Source: JBFHES01 sp041584015 (lineage in GTDB: Bacteria > Bacteroidota > Bacteroidia > Bacteroidales > M50B96). From it: a stretch of 41,943 nucleotides of DNA. The first letter of the stretch is position 1, and each line of letters starts with the position of its first letter. The notes under the pieces were generated by a model. The model saw only the letters and a program-made list of their open reading frames with translations, searched no databases and was not told the DNA's origin. Shown here one piece after another: positions 16,634 through 24,933 of the stretch. Where the stretch lies: NCBI GenBank assembly GCA_041584015.1, contig JBFHES010000011.1:1-41943 (forward strand), read 5' to 3'. A program made the position numbers and the translations under genes.

Positions 16634-17263
16634 ATGGAATTAGCAGTATATAATATAGCTGGTAGTGATACTGGCCGCAAGATACAGTTGAGCGATGAAG
16701 TTTTTGGTATTGAACCAAACGATCACGCAATCTATCTAGATGTTAAGCAATATATGGCTAACAATCGACAAGGTACAGCCAAGTCGAAAGAGAGAGCAGA
16801 AATTGTAGGAAGTACACGTAAGATTAAGCGTCAGAAGGGAACTGGTACCGCACGTGCTGGTAGTATTAAGAGTCCTTTGTTTCGTGGTGGTGGTACTGTT
16901 TTCGGTCCTCGTCCTAGAGATTACTATTTTAAATTGAACAAAAAAATTAAGCAATTAGCCAGAAAATCGGCTTTAGCTTACAAAGTTCAAAAGAAAGATA
17001 TAATGATTCTTGAAGATTTCAATTTTGAAGCTCCAAAGACCAAGGAAATGGTGGCTTTGAGGAATAATTTGAAATTAGATGATAAAAAAATGGTTTTAGT
17101 TCTGTCTCAACCAAATAAATCCATATATTTGTCGTCCAGGAATTTGGAAAGAAGTAAAGTTGTAATAGCGTCTGAGTTAACCACTTATGATATTTTGAAT
17201 GCCTCAACTTTATTGTTTGCTGAGAGCTCAATCGACGTTTTAGAGAAGACTTTTAAGAATTAG
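16634..17263 (+). CDS. rplD: 50S ribosomal protein L4
   Basis: This encodes 209 residues. L4 lines the nascent-peptide exit tunnel. The extended loop carries KRQKGTGTARAGSIKSPLFR and GGGTVFGPRPRDY, the conserved tunnel region where macrolide-resistance changes occur elsewhere; it looks wild type. The start codon lies 1 base after the rplC stop, so translation is probably coupled. The end contains the Shine-Dalgarno-like site that serves rplW. Confidence 0.98.
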   Translation: MELAVYNIAGSDTGRKIQLSDEVFGIEPNDHAIYLDVKQYMANNRQGTAKSKERAEIVGSTRKIKRQKGTGTARAGSIKSPLFRGGGTVFGPRPRDYYFKLNKKIKQLARKSALAYKVQKKDIMILEDFNFEAPKTKEMVALRNNLKLDDKKMVLVLSQPNKSIYLSSRNLERSKVVIASELTTYDILNASTLLFAESSIDVLEKTFKN

Positions 17264-17267
17264 GAGG
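17262..17267 (+). promoter_or_regulatory. Consensus Shine-Dalgarno AGGAGG before rplW
   Basis: AGGAGG lies 8 bases before the rplW ATG and overlaps the rplD stop codon region (TAGGAGG). Most other genes in this operon have no such site, as expected in Bacteroidota, so this one stands out. Confidence 0.75.
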
Positions 17268-17275
17268 TTTTTCGC

Positions 17276-17566
17276 ATGGAAATTATATTAAAACCTGTAG
17301 TAACTGAGAAAATGACGTCATTAGGCGAAAGGCTTAATCGTTATGCTTTTATAGTTGAAAAAACTGCAAATAAGCTACAGATTAAAAAAGCAGTAGAAGA
17401 GATGTACGGTGTTGAAGTAGACGCTGTTAATACACTAAGATACGGTGGAAAAAGAAAGACTAGATTCACCCGTACTGGTGTTCTTGCTGGAAAAACCTCT
17501 TCATATAAAAAGGCAATTATAACAATTGCTGAAGGTGAACAAATAGATTTTTATAGCAATATTTAA
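17276..17566 (+). CDS. rplW: 50S ribosomal protein L23
   Basis: This encodes 96 residues. L23 sits at the tunnel exit and docks trigger factor and SRP. It begins MEIILKPVVTEKMTSLGE, then KTANKLQIKKAVEEMYGVEV, both standard for the family; the RKTRFTRTG region is the flexible loop. The start is fixed by a perfect AGGAGG site 8 bases upstream, unusual for this phylum. rplB begins 5 bases after the stop. Confidence 0.98.
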   Translation: MEIILKPVVTEKMTSLGERLNRYAFIVEKTANKLQIKKAVEEMYGVEVDAVNTLRYGGKRKTRFTRTGVLAGKTSSYKKAIITIAEGEQIDFYSNI

Positions 17567-17571
17567 TTGTC

Positions 17572-18396
17572 ATGGCATTAAGAAAATTAAAACCGAACAC
17601 ACCGGGACAGAGACATAAGATTGCCAGTACTTTCGAAGAAGTTACTACAAACAAGCCTGAGAAGTCATTATTGGCTCCACTTAAGAAATCAGGTGGTAGA
17701 AATAATTCTGGTAGAATGACAATGCGCTATTTAGGTGGTGGTCACAAAAGAAGATATAGGATTATCGATTTTAAGAGAGAGAAAGACGGAATGCCGGCTG
17801 AAGTACTTTCTATAGAGTATGATCCAAATAGAACAGCTCGTATTGCTTTAGTTCAGTATAAAGATGAAGAAAAGCGCTACATAGTTGCTCCTACAGGAAT
17901 TAAAGTAGGCGATGTACTATTATCAGGAAAAGGTGTTGCACCTGAAGTTGGTAATTCATTATTCCTTGCAGAGATTCCATTAGGAACAATTGTTCATAAC
18001 ATTGAGTTACATCCCGGACAAGGTGCTGTTATTGCACGAAGTGCTGGAGCTTATGCACAATTAGTTTCTCGTGAAGGAAAATTTGCAATGCTTAAGATGC
18101 CTTCTGGAGAAGTAAGAAAGATACTTATTACTTGTAAAGCTACAATTGGTACAGTTTCAAACTCTGATCATCAATTAGAACGATCAGGTAAAGCTGGACG
18201 AAAGCGTTGGTTAGGAAGAAGACCAAGAGTACGTGGTGTTGTTATGAACCCAGTTGATCACCCAATGGGTGGTGGTGAAGGTAAAGCTTCAGGTGGTTTA
18301 CCACGTTCAAGAAACGGAATGCCTGCTAAAGGTTACAAAACCCGTTCAAAAACAAAAGCTTCAAATAAGTACATAATCGAAAGAAGGAAAAAATAA
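17572..18396 (+). CDS. rplB: 50S ribosomal protein L2
   Basis: This encodes 274 residues, full length. L2 is needed for subunit association and peptidyl transferase assembly. The C-terminal NPVDHPMGGGEGKASGG contains the highly conserved His close to the active centre. The N-terminal SGGRNNSGRMTMRYLGGGHK and the central NIELHPGQGAVIARSAG are also diagnostic. It follows the common order L23-L2-S19, with rpsS 6 bases downstream. Confidence 0.99.
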   Translation: MALRKLKPNTPGQRHKIASTFEEVTTNKPEKSLLAPLKKSGGRNNSGRMTMRYLGGGHKRRYRIIDFKREKDGMPAEVLSIEYDPNRTARIALVQYKDEEKRYIVAPTGIKVGDVLLSGKGVAPEVGNSLFLAEIPLGTIVHNIELHPGQGAVIARSAGAYAQLVSREGKFAMLKMPSGEVRKILITCKATIGTVSNSDHQLERSGKAGRKRWLGRRPRVRGVVMNPVDHPMGGGEGKASGGLPRSRNGMPAKGYKTRSKTKASNKYIIERRKK

Positions 18397-18402
18397 TATA
18401 TT

Positions 18403-18672
18403 ATGAGTAGATCACTGAAAAAAGGCCCATTCATCGATTTCAAATTAGAGCGCAAAGTTCTAACTATGAATGATGCTGGTAAGAAGTCTGTAATTAAGAC
18501 ATGGGCTCGCCGATCGATGATTTCACCAGACTTTGTAGGTCACACATTAGCCGTGCATAATGGAAACAAGTTTATCCCTGTTTACATTACTGAAAACATG
18601 GTTGGACACAAACTTGGAGAATTCGCACCGACTCGTACTTATAGAGGTCACGCAGGTAATAAGAAGAAATAA
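18403..18672 (+). CDS. rpsS: 30S ribosomal protein S19
   Basis: This encodes 89 residues. S19 forms a pair with S13 at the top of the 30S head. MSRSLKKGPFIDFKL at the start and the FAPTRTYRGHAGNKKK end are classic. It is placed between rplB and rplV as in most bacteria. Nothing unusual is visible. Confidence 0.99.
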   Translation: MSRSLKKGPFIDFKLERKVLTMNDAGKKSVIKTWARRSMISPDFVGHTLAVHNGNKFIPVYITENMVGHKLGEFAPTRTYRGHAGNKKK

Positions 18673-18699
18673 TTAGCCTAAGAGCTGAAAATTATAGAA

Positions 18700-19131
18700 A
18701 TGGGCGCAAGAAAAAGACAAAGAGCAGAGCAATTAAAGGAAGAAAAGAAGCAACAATATTTTGCTACACTTCGCAATTGTCCTACTTCACCTCGAAAAAT
18801 GAGGTTAGTTGCAGATTTGATCCGTGGCGTTGAAGTTAATAAGGCACTAAATATTCTTAAGTTTAGTAAGAAAGATGCTTCTGTTAGACTAGAGAAACTT
18901 TTAATTTCGGCAATTGCTAACTGGGAAGCCAAGAACGAAGGTGTTAGGCTTGAAGATGGACAATTGTTTGTAGGGGAAATATTTGTTGACTCTGCTAGAA
19001 TGTTAAAGCGTTTGAGACCTGCACCGCAAGGAAGGGCTCACAGGATTCGCAAGAGATCGAATCATGTAACATTACACTTAAAGAGTAATGTTGCTGCAGA
19101 TACTGAAATCGTAAATGAAGATAACGAATAA
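18700..19131 (+). CDS. rplV: 50S ribosomal protein L22
   Basis: This encodes 143 residues, slightly long for L22 because of an N-terminal basic extension (MGARKRQRAEQLKEEKKQQY) and a short acidic end. L22 lines the exit tunnel; the beta-hairpin region MLKRLRPAPQGRAHRIRKRS is intact. NCPTSPRKMRLVADLIRG is the family start motif. It lies 27 bases after rpsS and 10 bases before rpsC. Confidence 0.98.
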   Translation: MGARKRQRAEQLKEEKKQQYFATLRNCPTSPRKMRLVADLIRGVEVNKALNILKFSKKDASVRLEKLLISAIANWEAKNEGVRLEDGQLFVGEIFVDSARMLKRLRPAPQGRAHRIRKRSNHVTLHLKSNVAADTEIVNEDNE

Positions 19132-19141
19132 AAGCTGGTAG

Positions 19142-19834
19142 ATGGGACAGAAAGTTAATCCAATAGGCAACAGGCTAGGAATCATCAAAGGATGGGACTC
19201 TAACTGGTACGGTGGTAAGAATTATGCTGATAAAATTGTTGAAGACGACAAAATTAGAAGGTATCTTAACGCACGTTTGGCTAAAGCCAGCATTTCGAGA
19301 ATTATTATTGAGCGTACACTTAAGCTTGTAACTGTTACCGTGCACACTGCACGTCCGGGTATTATCATCGGAAAAGGTGGACAGGAAGTAGATAAGCTAA
19401 AAGAAGAGCTTAAGAAAATTACCAAAAAAGAAGTTCAGATTAATATTTACGAAATTAAACGTCCGGAGCTTGACGCGATTATTGTTGGAAACAACATTGC
19501 TCGTCAGTTAGAAGGCCGTGTCGCTTATCGCCGTGCTATTAAGATGTCTATTGCTTCTTCAATGAGAATGGGTGCTGAGGGAATTAAGATACAGATTTCT
19601 GGTCGTTTGAATGGAGCTGAGATGGCTCGTTCAGAAATGTACAAAGAAGGACGTACACCACTTCATACATTACGTGCTGATATTGATTACGCACTTTCAG
19701 AGGCCGATACCAAAGTTGGTAAAGTAGGTATCAAAGTGTGGATCTGTAAAGGTGAAATTTATGGCAAACGCGATTTATCACCAAATGTTGGTGTTAAAGA
19801 TCAGAAGCCTGGTTTCAAGAAGAGACGTAAATAG
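19142..19834 (+). CDS. rpsC: 30S ribosomal protein S3
   Basis: This encodes 230 residues. S3 borders the mRNA entry channel and has helicase activity with S4 and S5. It begins MGQKVNPIGNRLGIIKGWDS; the KH-type domain has ARPGIIIGKGGQEVDKLKEE with the GKGG loop. The C-terminal domain includes GRLNGAEMARSEMYKEGRTP. It is full length and in the usual place before rplP. Confidence 0.99.
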   Translation: MGQKVNPIGNRLGIIKGWDSNWYGGKNYADKIVEDDKIRRYLNARLAKASISRIIIERTLKLVTVTVHTARPGIIIGKGGQEVDKLKEELKKITKKEVQINIYEIKRPELDAIIVGNNIARQLEGRVAYRRAIKMSIASSMRMGAEGIKIQISGRLNGAEMARSEMYKEGRTPLHTLRADIDYALSEADTKVGKVGIKVWICKGEIYGKRDLSPNVGVKDQKPGFKKRRK

Positions 19835-19876
19835 TTAGGTGGAATAAGAGGATAGAACTGAAAAAATTCTGAAGAA

Positions 19877-20296
19877 ATGTTACAACCTAGAAAAACAAAA
19901 TACAGAAGGCATCAAAAGGGCAGAATGAAAGGTAATGCCCAAAGAGGTAATCAATTATCATTTGGTTCTTTTGGAATCAAATCATTAGATACCATTTGGT
20001 TAACCGGCCGTCAAATAGAGGCAGCTCGTCAGGCTGTAACTCGTCACATGAAACGTGAAGGACAAATCTGGATACGAGTATTTCCTGATAAGCCAATTAC
20101 AAAGAAGCCTGCTGAAGTACGTATGGGTAAAGGTAAAGGTGCTCCTGAAATGTTCGTAGCGAGAGTTTCTCCTGGTAGAATTCTTTTCGAAGCAGAAGGT
20201 GTTTCACTTGAGGTGGCAAAAGAAGCTCTTAGGTTAGCAGCGCAGAAGCTACCTGTTAAAACAAAATTTGTGGTTAGAAACGACTACGCTGAATAA
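19877..20296 (+). CDS. rplP: 50S ribosomal protein L16
   Basis: This encodes 139 residues. L16 helps to position A-site tRNA and the 50S central protuberance. MLQPRKTKYRRHQKGRMKG at the start and RMGKGKGAPEMFVARV in the centre are diagnostic. The 42-base gap after rpsC is among the larger ones in the operon and shows no promoter. Confidence 0.99.
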   Translation: MLQPRKTKYRRHQKGRMKGNAQRGNQLSFGSFGIKSLDTIWLTGRQIEAARQAVTRHMKREGQIWIRVFPDKPITKKPAEVRMGKGKGAPEMFVARVSPGRILFEAEGVSLEVAKEALRLAAQKLPVKTKFVVRNDYAE

Positions 20297-20310
20297 TCAA
20301 TAGAGAAGAA

Positions 20311-20517
20311 ATGAAGAATTCAGAGATTATACAATTGACAGATAACGAATTGGTTGAACGCATAGACGAGGAGTTGGTAATTTTAGGCAAACTGAAATTA
20401 AACCACGCAGTGTCTCCACTAGATAATCCTATTAAGATTGGTGAATCTAAAAGAACAGTGGCTAGGTTGAAGACTGAATTACGTAAACGTGAATTAAATA
20501 AAGCACAGAACGTTTAA
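20311..20517 (+). CDS. rpmC: 50S ribosomal protein L29
   Basis: This encodes 68 residues of two helices, typical of L29 at the tunnel exit next to L23. Recognisable parts are MKNSEIIQLTDNELVERID at the start and NPIKIGESKRTVARLKTELR near the end. It lies between rplP and rpsQ as expected. Confidence 0.96.
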   Translation: MKNSEIIQLTDNELVERIDEELVILGKLKLNHAVSPLDNPIKIGESKRTVARLKTELRKRELNKAQNV

Positions 20518-20524
20518 TATTACA

Positions 20525-20788
20525 ATGATGGAAGAGAATCGTAACCTGAGAAAAGAAATGACGGGTGTCGTTGTCAGCAACAAAATGGAAAAATCCATTG
20601 TAATTGCGGTCAAGAGAAAAGAAAAGCATCCAATATATGGTAAATTCGTAAATAAAACTTCGAAGTTTACTGCACACGACGAAAAGAACGATTGTAATAT
20701 TGGAGATACTGTAAGGATAATGGAAACACGTCCGCTCAGTAAGAATAAGTGTTGGAGATTAGTTGAAATTGTAGAAAGAGCTAAATAA
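20525..20788 (+). CDS. rpsQ: 30S ribosomal protein S17
   Basis: This encodes 87 residues from the first of two adjacent ATG codons; the second, at 20528, gives MEENRNLRKE and is equally possible. S17 is a primary binder of 16S rRNA with an OB fold. RKEMTGVVVSNKMEKSIVIA and the later GDTVRIMETRPLSKNKCWRL are diagnostic. rplN begins 3 bases after the stop. Confidence 0.98.
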   Translation: MMEENRNLRKEMTGVVVSNKMEKSIVIAVKRKEKHPIYGKFVNKTSKFTAHDEKNDCNIGDTVRIMETRPLSKNKCWRLVEIVERAK

Positions 20789-20791
20789 ACC

Positions 20792-21160
20792 ATGGTACAA
20801 CAGGAATCAAGGCTTAATGTAGCCGACAACAGTGGTGCGAAAGAAGTTTTATGTATACGTGTACTTGGTGGTACTCGGAAGCGATATGCCTCTATTGGAG
20901 ACAGAATTATCGTAACTGTAAAAAGTGCAATCCCTTCTGGAGAAGTTAAGAAAGGAATTGTTTCAACAGCAGTTGTAGTTCGCACAAGAAAAGAGATTAG
21001 AAGACCAGACGGATCTTATATCCGTTTTGATGACAATGCATGTGTATTGTTAAATCAAGCTGGCGAAATGAGGGGTACACGTATTTTTGGCCCTGTGGCT
21101 AGAGAATTGCGTGAGAAGCAGTACATGAAAATTGTATCTCTAGCTCCTGAGGTTTTATAA
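20792..21160 (+). CDS. rplN: 50S ribosomal protein L14
   Basis: This encodes 122 residues. L14 forms intersubunit bridges and is the docking site of the silencing factor RsfS. MVQQESRLNVADNSGAKEVL at the start and GTRIFGPVARELREKQYMKI near the end are invariant family features. It opens the spc-type segment without a promoter of its own. Confidence 0.99.
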   Translation: MVQQESRLNVADNSGAKEVLCIRVLGGTRKRYASIGDRIIVTVKSAIPSGEVKKGIVSTAVVVRTRKEIRRPDGSYIRFDDNACVLLNQAGEMRGTRIFGPVARELREKQYMKIVSLAPEVL

Positions 21161-21178
21161 TATTTAATTTGTTGAGCA

Positions 21179-21505
21179 ATGCAAAAGAAATTACATATAA
21201 AGAAAGGCGACACAGTTGCTGTGATTTGTGGAGAGTACAAAGGACAACAAGGACGAGTACTTGAAGTTATTCGCGAGAAAGACCGTGCTATTGTTGAAGG
21301 AGTGAACATGGTTTCAAAGCATACCAAGCCGAATGCGGAAAATCCTCAAGGCGGTATTGTTAAGAAAGAAGCTACGATTCATATTTCGAATATTCTGCCA
21401 GTAGACCCATCAACAGGGAAACCAACGAGAGTTGGGAGAAAGTTAGATGAGAAAACTAATAAATTGGTGCGTTACGCAAAACAATCACAAGAGGAGATTA
21501 AGTAA
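21179..21505 (+). CDS. rplX: 50S ribosomal protein L24
   Basis: This encodes 108 residues. L24 starts assembly of the 50S subunit and lies near the tunnel exit. The KOW motif is visible at KKGDTVAVICGEYKGQQGRV. The C-terminal half has ENPQGGIVKKEATIHISNIL. Its stop codon shares one base with the rplE start (TAATG), which implies coupled translation. Confidence 0.98.
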   Translation: MQKKLHIKKGDTVAVICGEYKGQQGRVLEVIREKDRAIVEGVNMVSKHTKPNAENPQGGIVKKEATIHISNILPVDPSTGKPTRVGRKLDEKTNKLVRYAKQSQEEIK

Positions 21506-22062
21506 TGGAATTCACGCCGAATCTACAGACGAAGTATAAAGAAGACGTTGTACCAGCGTTACTTAAAGAGTTTAAGTATAAGAGTACAATGCAGGTACCA
21601 CGATTAACTAAGATCGTATTAAATCAAGGTATTGGTAAAGCTATTTCTGATAAGAAAATGATCGATAGCGCTCAGGTTGAGTTAAGTTCTATTGCTGGTC
21701 AGAAAGCTGTTCAAACCATATCTAAAAAAGATATCTCTAACTTTAAGTTAAGAAAGAAAATGCCAATTGGTGTTAAAGTAACTTTACGTAGAGAGAAAAT
21801 GTACGAGTTTTTAGAGCGACTAGTAGCTGTTGCACTTCCACGAATTCGTGACTTTAGAGGAATAAATTTTAAATTTGACGGTAAGGGTAACTATTCATTG
21901 GGTATCACCGAGCAGATTATTTTTCCTGAAATCGAAATTGATAAAATCAACAACATTATGGGTTGTGATATCACTTTCGTTACTACAGCCAAAACTGATG
22001 AAGAAGCATATGCACTTCTAAGAGAATTTGGACTACCATTTAAAAATATTAAAAAGAACTAA
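21505..22062 (+). CDS. rplE: 50S ribosomal protein L5
   Basis: This encodes 185 residues. L5 binds 5S rRNA and contacts P-site tRNA. LTKIVLNQGIGKAISDKKM, LRKKMPIGVKVTLRREKMYE and FPEIEIDKINNIMGCDITF are standard. The start overlaps the rplX stop by one base. It is full length. Confidence 0.99.
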   Translation: MEFTPNLQTKYKEDVVPALLKEFKYKSTMQVPRLTKIVLNQGIGKAISDKKMIDSAQVELSSIAGQKAVQTISKKDISNFKLRKKMPIGVKVTLRREKMYEFLERLVAVALPRIRDFRGINFKFDGKGNYSLGITEQIIFPEIEIDKINNIMGCDITFVTTAKTDEEAYALLREFGLPFKNIKKN

Positions 22063-22068
22063 TACATC

Positions 22069-22338
22069 ATGGCAAAAGAGTCAATGAAAGCGCGCGAAGT
22101 AAAGCGCCAAAAGCTGATTGAAAAGTATGCTGATAAACGTGCGGCACTGAAAGCTGAAGGAGATTCTGTTGGTTTGCAAAAATTACCAAAGAATTCTAGT
22201 CCTATCAGATATCATAACAGATGCAAGTTAACAGGTCGTCCAAAAGGATACATGCGCCAGTTTGGTATTAGTAGAATTACCTTCAGAGAAATGGCATCAG
22301 CCGGTTTAATCCCTGGAGTTAAAAAAGCTAGTTGGTAA
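22069..22338 (+). CDS. rpsN: 30S ribosomal protein S14, zinc-independent form
   Basis: This encodes 89 residues. S14 completes the 30S head near S3 and S10. It is the longer form that lacks the CxxC...CxxC zinc site: only one Cys is present, in YHNRCKLTGRPKGYMRQFG. The GISRITFREMASAGLIPGVK end is typical. Loss of the zinc ligands makes the protein independent of zinc supply. It sits between rplE and rpsH. Confidence 0.98.
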   Translation: MAKESMKAREVKRQKLIEKYADKRAALKAEGDSVGLQKLPKNSSPIRYHNRCKLTGRPKGYMRQFGISRITFREMASAGLIPGVKKASW

Positions 22339-22362
22339 AAAATATATAAAGAAAGAATAGAG

Positions 22363-22758
22363 ATGACAGATCCAATTGCAGACTTTCTAACACGCGTTAG
22401 AAATGCGATCCACGCTAAACATAAAGTAGTGGAAATCCCTGCTAGTAACTTGAAGAAGGAAATTACCAAGATTCTTTACGATAAGGGATATATTCTTAGC
22501 TATAAATTTATAGATGGTGAAATCCAGGGTACTATAAAAATAGCACTTAAGTATCATCCTCAGACTAAAATCTCTGCCATCAAAAAGATGCAGCGTATTA
22601 GTCGTCCAGGGTTAAGAAAATATGTAGACACCACCGAGATACCTCGCGTATTAAACGGATTAGGTGTTGCTATTATGTCAACATCGCATGGCGTTATTAC
22701 CGATAAGGAAGCCAGAAACCAAAACGTTGGTGGCGAAGTACTTTGTTACGTATATTAA
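22363..22758 (+). CDS. rpsH: 30S ribosomal protein S8
   Basis: This encodes 131 residues. S8 binds the central domain of 16S rRNA and in E. coli represses the spc operon. MTDPIADFLTRVRNAIHAKH at the start and MSTSHGVITDKEARNQNVGG at the end are diagnostic. The following spacer holds the Shine-Dalgarno site of rplF. Confidence 0.99.
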   Translation: MTDPIADFLTRVRNAIHAKHKVVEIPASNLKKEITKILYDKGYILSYKFIDGEIQGTIKIALKYHPQTKISAIKKMQRISRPGLRKYVDTTEIPRVLNGLGVAIMSTSHGVITDKEARNQNVGGEVLCYVY

Positions 22759-22761
22759 GAT

Positions 22762-22767
22762 AGGAGG
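22762..22767 (+). promoter_or_regulatory. Consensus Shine-Dalgarno AGGAGG before rplF
   Basis: AGGAGG lies 8 bases before the rplF ATG, the same hexamer and spacing as at rplW, and in both cases within TAGGAGG. It is the second of only two clear sites in the superoperon. Confidence 0.75.
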
Positions 22768-22775
22768 GAATTAGA

Positions 22776-23330
22776 ATGTCACGAATAGGAAAAATGCCTG
22801 TAAGTATCCCTGCTAACGTAACAGTTACAGTTGATAAAAGTAACCTTGTTACTGTAAAAGGGCCATTAGGTGAACTTACACAGAAAGTAGATTCTGATCT
22901 AAGTGTAGAGATTAACGATGGAACACTTGAAGTAAAAAGACCAACTGACCAGCAGCGCCATCGCGCGATGCATGGTTTATATCGTTCACTTATCAACAAT
23001 ATGGTTGTAGGTGTAACAGAAGGATACACAACACAACAAGAATTTGTTGGTGTAGGTTACAAAGCTGAAAGCAAAGGACAGATGTTAGAGATGTCACTTG
23101 GTTTTTCTCATAACTTTGTAATGCAGATCCCGAAAGAGATTCAGATAGAAGCAAAAACTGAAAGAAGACAAAATCCAATCTTAGTGATGAAGAGTCACGA
23201 CAAGCAGCTATTAGGAATGGTTGCTGCGAAGATTAGATCTTTCAGACCGCCAGAGCCTTACAAAGGTAAAGGTATTAAGTTTGTGGGTGAAGTATTAAGA
23301 AGAAAAGCCGGCAAGAGCGCTGCTAAATAA
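22776..23330 (+). CDS. rplF: 50S ribosomal protein L6
   Basis: This encodes 184 residues in two similar domains. L6 lies near the sarcin-ricin loop where translation factors bind. MSRIGKMPVSIPANVTVTVD at the start and the C-terminal PPEPYKGKGIKFVGEVLRRK are diagnostic. Its start is set by an AGGAGG site. It is full length. Confidence 0.99.
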   Translation: MSRIGKMPVSIPANVTVTVDKSNLVTVKGPLGELTQKVDSDLSVEINDGTLEVKRPTDQQRHRAMHGLYRSLINNMVVGVTEGYTTQQEFVGVGYKAESKGQMLEMSLGFSHNFVMQIPKEIQIEAKTERRQNPILVMKSHDKQLLGMVAAKIRSFRPPEPYKGKGIKFVGEVLRRKAGKSAAK

Positions 23331-23349
23331 TTTATAAAACATTAGAGTT

Positions 23350-23709
23350 ATGGCTTTGACAAAACTTGAGCGAAGAATTAGAATCAAGAGAAGAATTAGA
23401 AAAAAGATATCTGGAAGCGCAGACATGCCTAGAATGTCGGTTTTTAGAAGTAACAAAAACATCTCTGTTCAAATTATTGATGACCTAAGCGGAAAAACAT
23501 TAGTTGCTGCTTCATCATTGAACAAAGAAGTTGCTGAAGCAAAAGGTATCAATAAAATTCAACAGTCTGCATTAGTTGGTAAATTAATAGCAGAGAAAGC
23601 AGCGAAAGCTAATATTAGTGAAGTTGTTTTTGATAGGAACGGATATTTATATCACGGAAGAGTTAAATCATTAGGAGAAGCTGCCAGAGAAGCTGGCCTT
23701 AAACTGTAA
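23350..23709 (+). CDS. rplR: 50S ribosomal protein L18
   Basis: This encodes 119 residues. L18 binds 5S rRNA in the central protuberance. The basic N-terminus (RRIRIKRRIRKKISGSADMP) and the end with FDRNGYLYHGRVKSLGEAAR are family signatures. It is followed 5 bases later by rpsE. Confidence 0.99.
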   Translation: MALTKLERRIRIKRRIRKKISGSADMPRMSVFRSNKNISVQIIDDLSGKTLVAASSLNKEVAEAKGINKIQQSALVGKLIAEKAAKANISEVVFDRNGYLYHGRVKSLGEAAREAGLKL

Positions 23710-23714
23710 TTACT

Positions 23715-24233
23715 ATGGCTGAAACTAAAGTGAAGAAAGTAAGAAATACTGATCTTGAATTAAAGGATAGATTAGTTGGGATCAACCGTGTGACTAAAGT
23801 TACAAAAGGTGGACGTACCTTCAGTTTCTCTGCAATTGTTGTAGTTGGAAACGAGAACGGCATTATTGGCTGGGGTATGGGAAAAGCAAACGAAGTAACC
23901 ACAGCAATTGCAAAAGGCGTTGAGTCTGCTAAGAAGAACTTGGTTAAAGTTCCTGTCTTGAATGGCACTATTCCACACGAGCAACTTGGACATTATTGTG
24001 GAGCAAATGTATTTATTAAGCCTGCTTCGCGTGGTACTGGTGTTAAAGCCGGTGGTGCAATGCGTGCGGTACTTGAGAGTGCAGGAGTTACTGATGTATT
24101 AGCTAAATCAAAAGGTTCATCAAACCCTCATAATGTGGTTAAAGCTACATTTAAGGCATTGGCTGAATTACGTGATGCAAATACAATTGCTGAGCAACGT
24201 GGTGTTGATTTAGACAAAGTATTTAGAGGTTAA
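23715..24233 (+). CDS. rpsE: 30S ribosomal protein S5
   Basis: This encodes 172 residues. S5 helps keep decoding accuracy and mRNA unwinding. The N-terminal double-stranded RNA-binding domain has RLVGINRVTKVTKGGRTFSF and the C-terminal domain has GANVFIKPASRGTGVKAGGA. The spectinomycin-loop region (VTKVTKGGR) looks wild type. The 41-base gap to rpmD has no promoter. Confidence 0.99.
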   Translation: MAETKVKKVRNTDLELKDRLVGINRVTKVTKGGRTFSFSAIVVVGNENGIIGWGMGKANEVTTAIAKGVESAKKNLVKVPVLNGTIPHEQLGHYCGANVFIKPASRGTGVKAGGAMRAVLESAGVTDVLAKSKGSSNPHNVVKATFKALAELRDANTIAEQRGVDLDKVFRG

Positions 24234-24274
24234 TATCTGAAAGAGCAAGTTAAATTGAAAAATTTAAAGAAAAG

Positions 24275-24454
24275 ATGGCGAAGTTAAAGATTAAACAAGT
24301 TAGAAGTAGTATTGGGAGTACCAAGCGTCAGAAAGCTACTTTGCTAGCTCTTGGATTAAAGAAGATTAGCGCTACCAATGAACTAGAGGGAACACCTCAA
24401 GTGCTTGGAATGGTAGCAAAAGTACAACATTTACTTGTTGTTGAAGAAGCATAG
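24275..24454 (+). CDS. rpmD: 50S ribosomal protein L30
   Basis: This is a 59-residue protein starting at the ATG at 24275. The sequence begins MAKLKIKQVRSSIGSTKRQK and continues with ALGLKKISATNELE, then ends VAKVQHLLVVEEA, a complete L30 with its ferredoxin-like fold. Its place between rpsE and rplO is the usual one. Its last 20 bases overlap the upstream extension of the rplO frame, which argues that rplO starts later. Confidence 0.96.
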   Translation: MAKLKIKQVRSSIGSTKRQKATLLALGLKKISATNELEGTPQVLGMVAKVQHLLVVEEA

Positions 24455-24482
24455 TGTTAAACCTATATATAGCAAACACAAA

Positions 24483-24929
24483 ATGGATTTATCGAATTTA
24501 AAACCAGCTCCGGGTTCAACTAAAAAGGAGAAACGTATTGGTAGAGGACAAGGATCCGGACATGGCGGAACCTCAACCAGGGGGCACAAAGGTGCAAAAT
24601 CCCGTTCTGGTTATTCAAAGAAGGTAGGATTTGAAGGTGGACAGATGCCACTTCAAAGAGTAGTACCTAAATTTGGATTTAAAAATATCAATAGAAAAGA
24701 ATTTAAAGGTGTTAATATTGGCACTCTTCAAATGCTTGCTGAATCAAAAGGTTTAACAACTATTGATAAAGCAGTACTTTGGGACGCTGGTTTAGTACAA
24801 AAGAAAGATTTAGTGAAAATTCTTGGCAATGGTAGCCTTACAGCAAAACTTGAAGTTATTGCTGATGCATTCTCAAAGACTGCAGAAAAAGCTATTGTAG
24901 ACGCAAAAGGAACCGTTGTAAAATTATAA
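24483..24929 (+). CDS. rplO: 50S ribosomal protein L15
   Basis: This encodes 148 residues from the ATG at 24483 (MDLSNLKPAPGSTKKEKRIG). An upstream TTG at 24435 would add 16 residues with no family likeness and overlap rpmD, so I reject it. L15 is a late 50S assembly protein. The Gly-rich N-terminal part (GRGQGSGHGGTSTRGHKGAK) and GFEGGQMPLQRVVPKFGF are diagnostic. secY starts 4 bases later. Confidence 0.98.
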   Translation: MDLSNLKPAPGSTKKEKRIGRGQGSGHGGTSTRGHKGAKSRSGYSKKVGFEGGQMPLQRVVPKFGFKNINRKEFKGVNIGTLQMLAESKGLTTIDKAVLWDAGLVQKKDLVKILGNGSLTAKLEVIADAFSKTAEKAIVDAKGTVVKL

Positions 24930-24933
24930 GTTC

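Noticed and set aside
20494..20985. 163-codon open frame antisense to rpsQ and rplN
   Set aside because: It is a shadow of two certain ribosomal genes; its hydrophobic translation comes from the complementary codons.
24435..24482. Upstream TTG extension of rplO
   Set aside because: It overlaps the end of rpmD and adds 16 residues that do not fit L15; the ATG at 24483 gives the family start.
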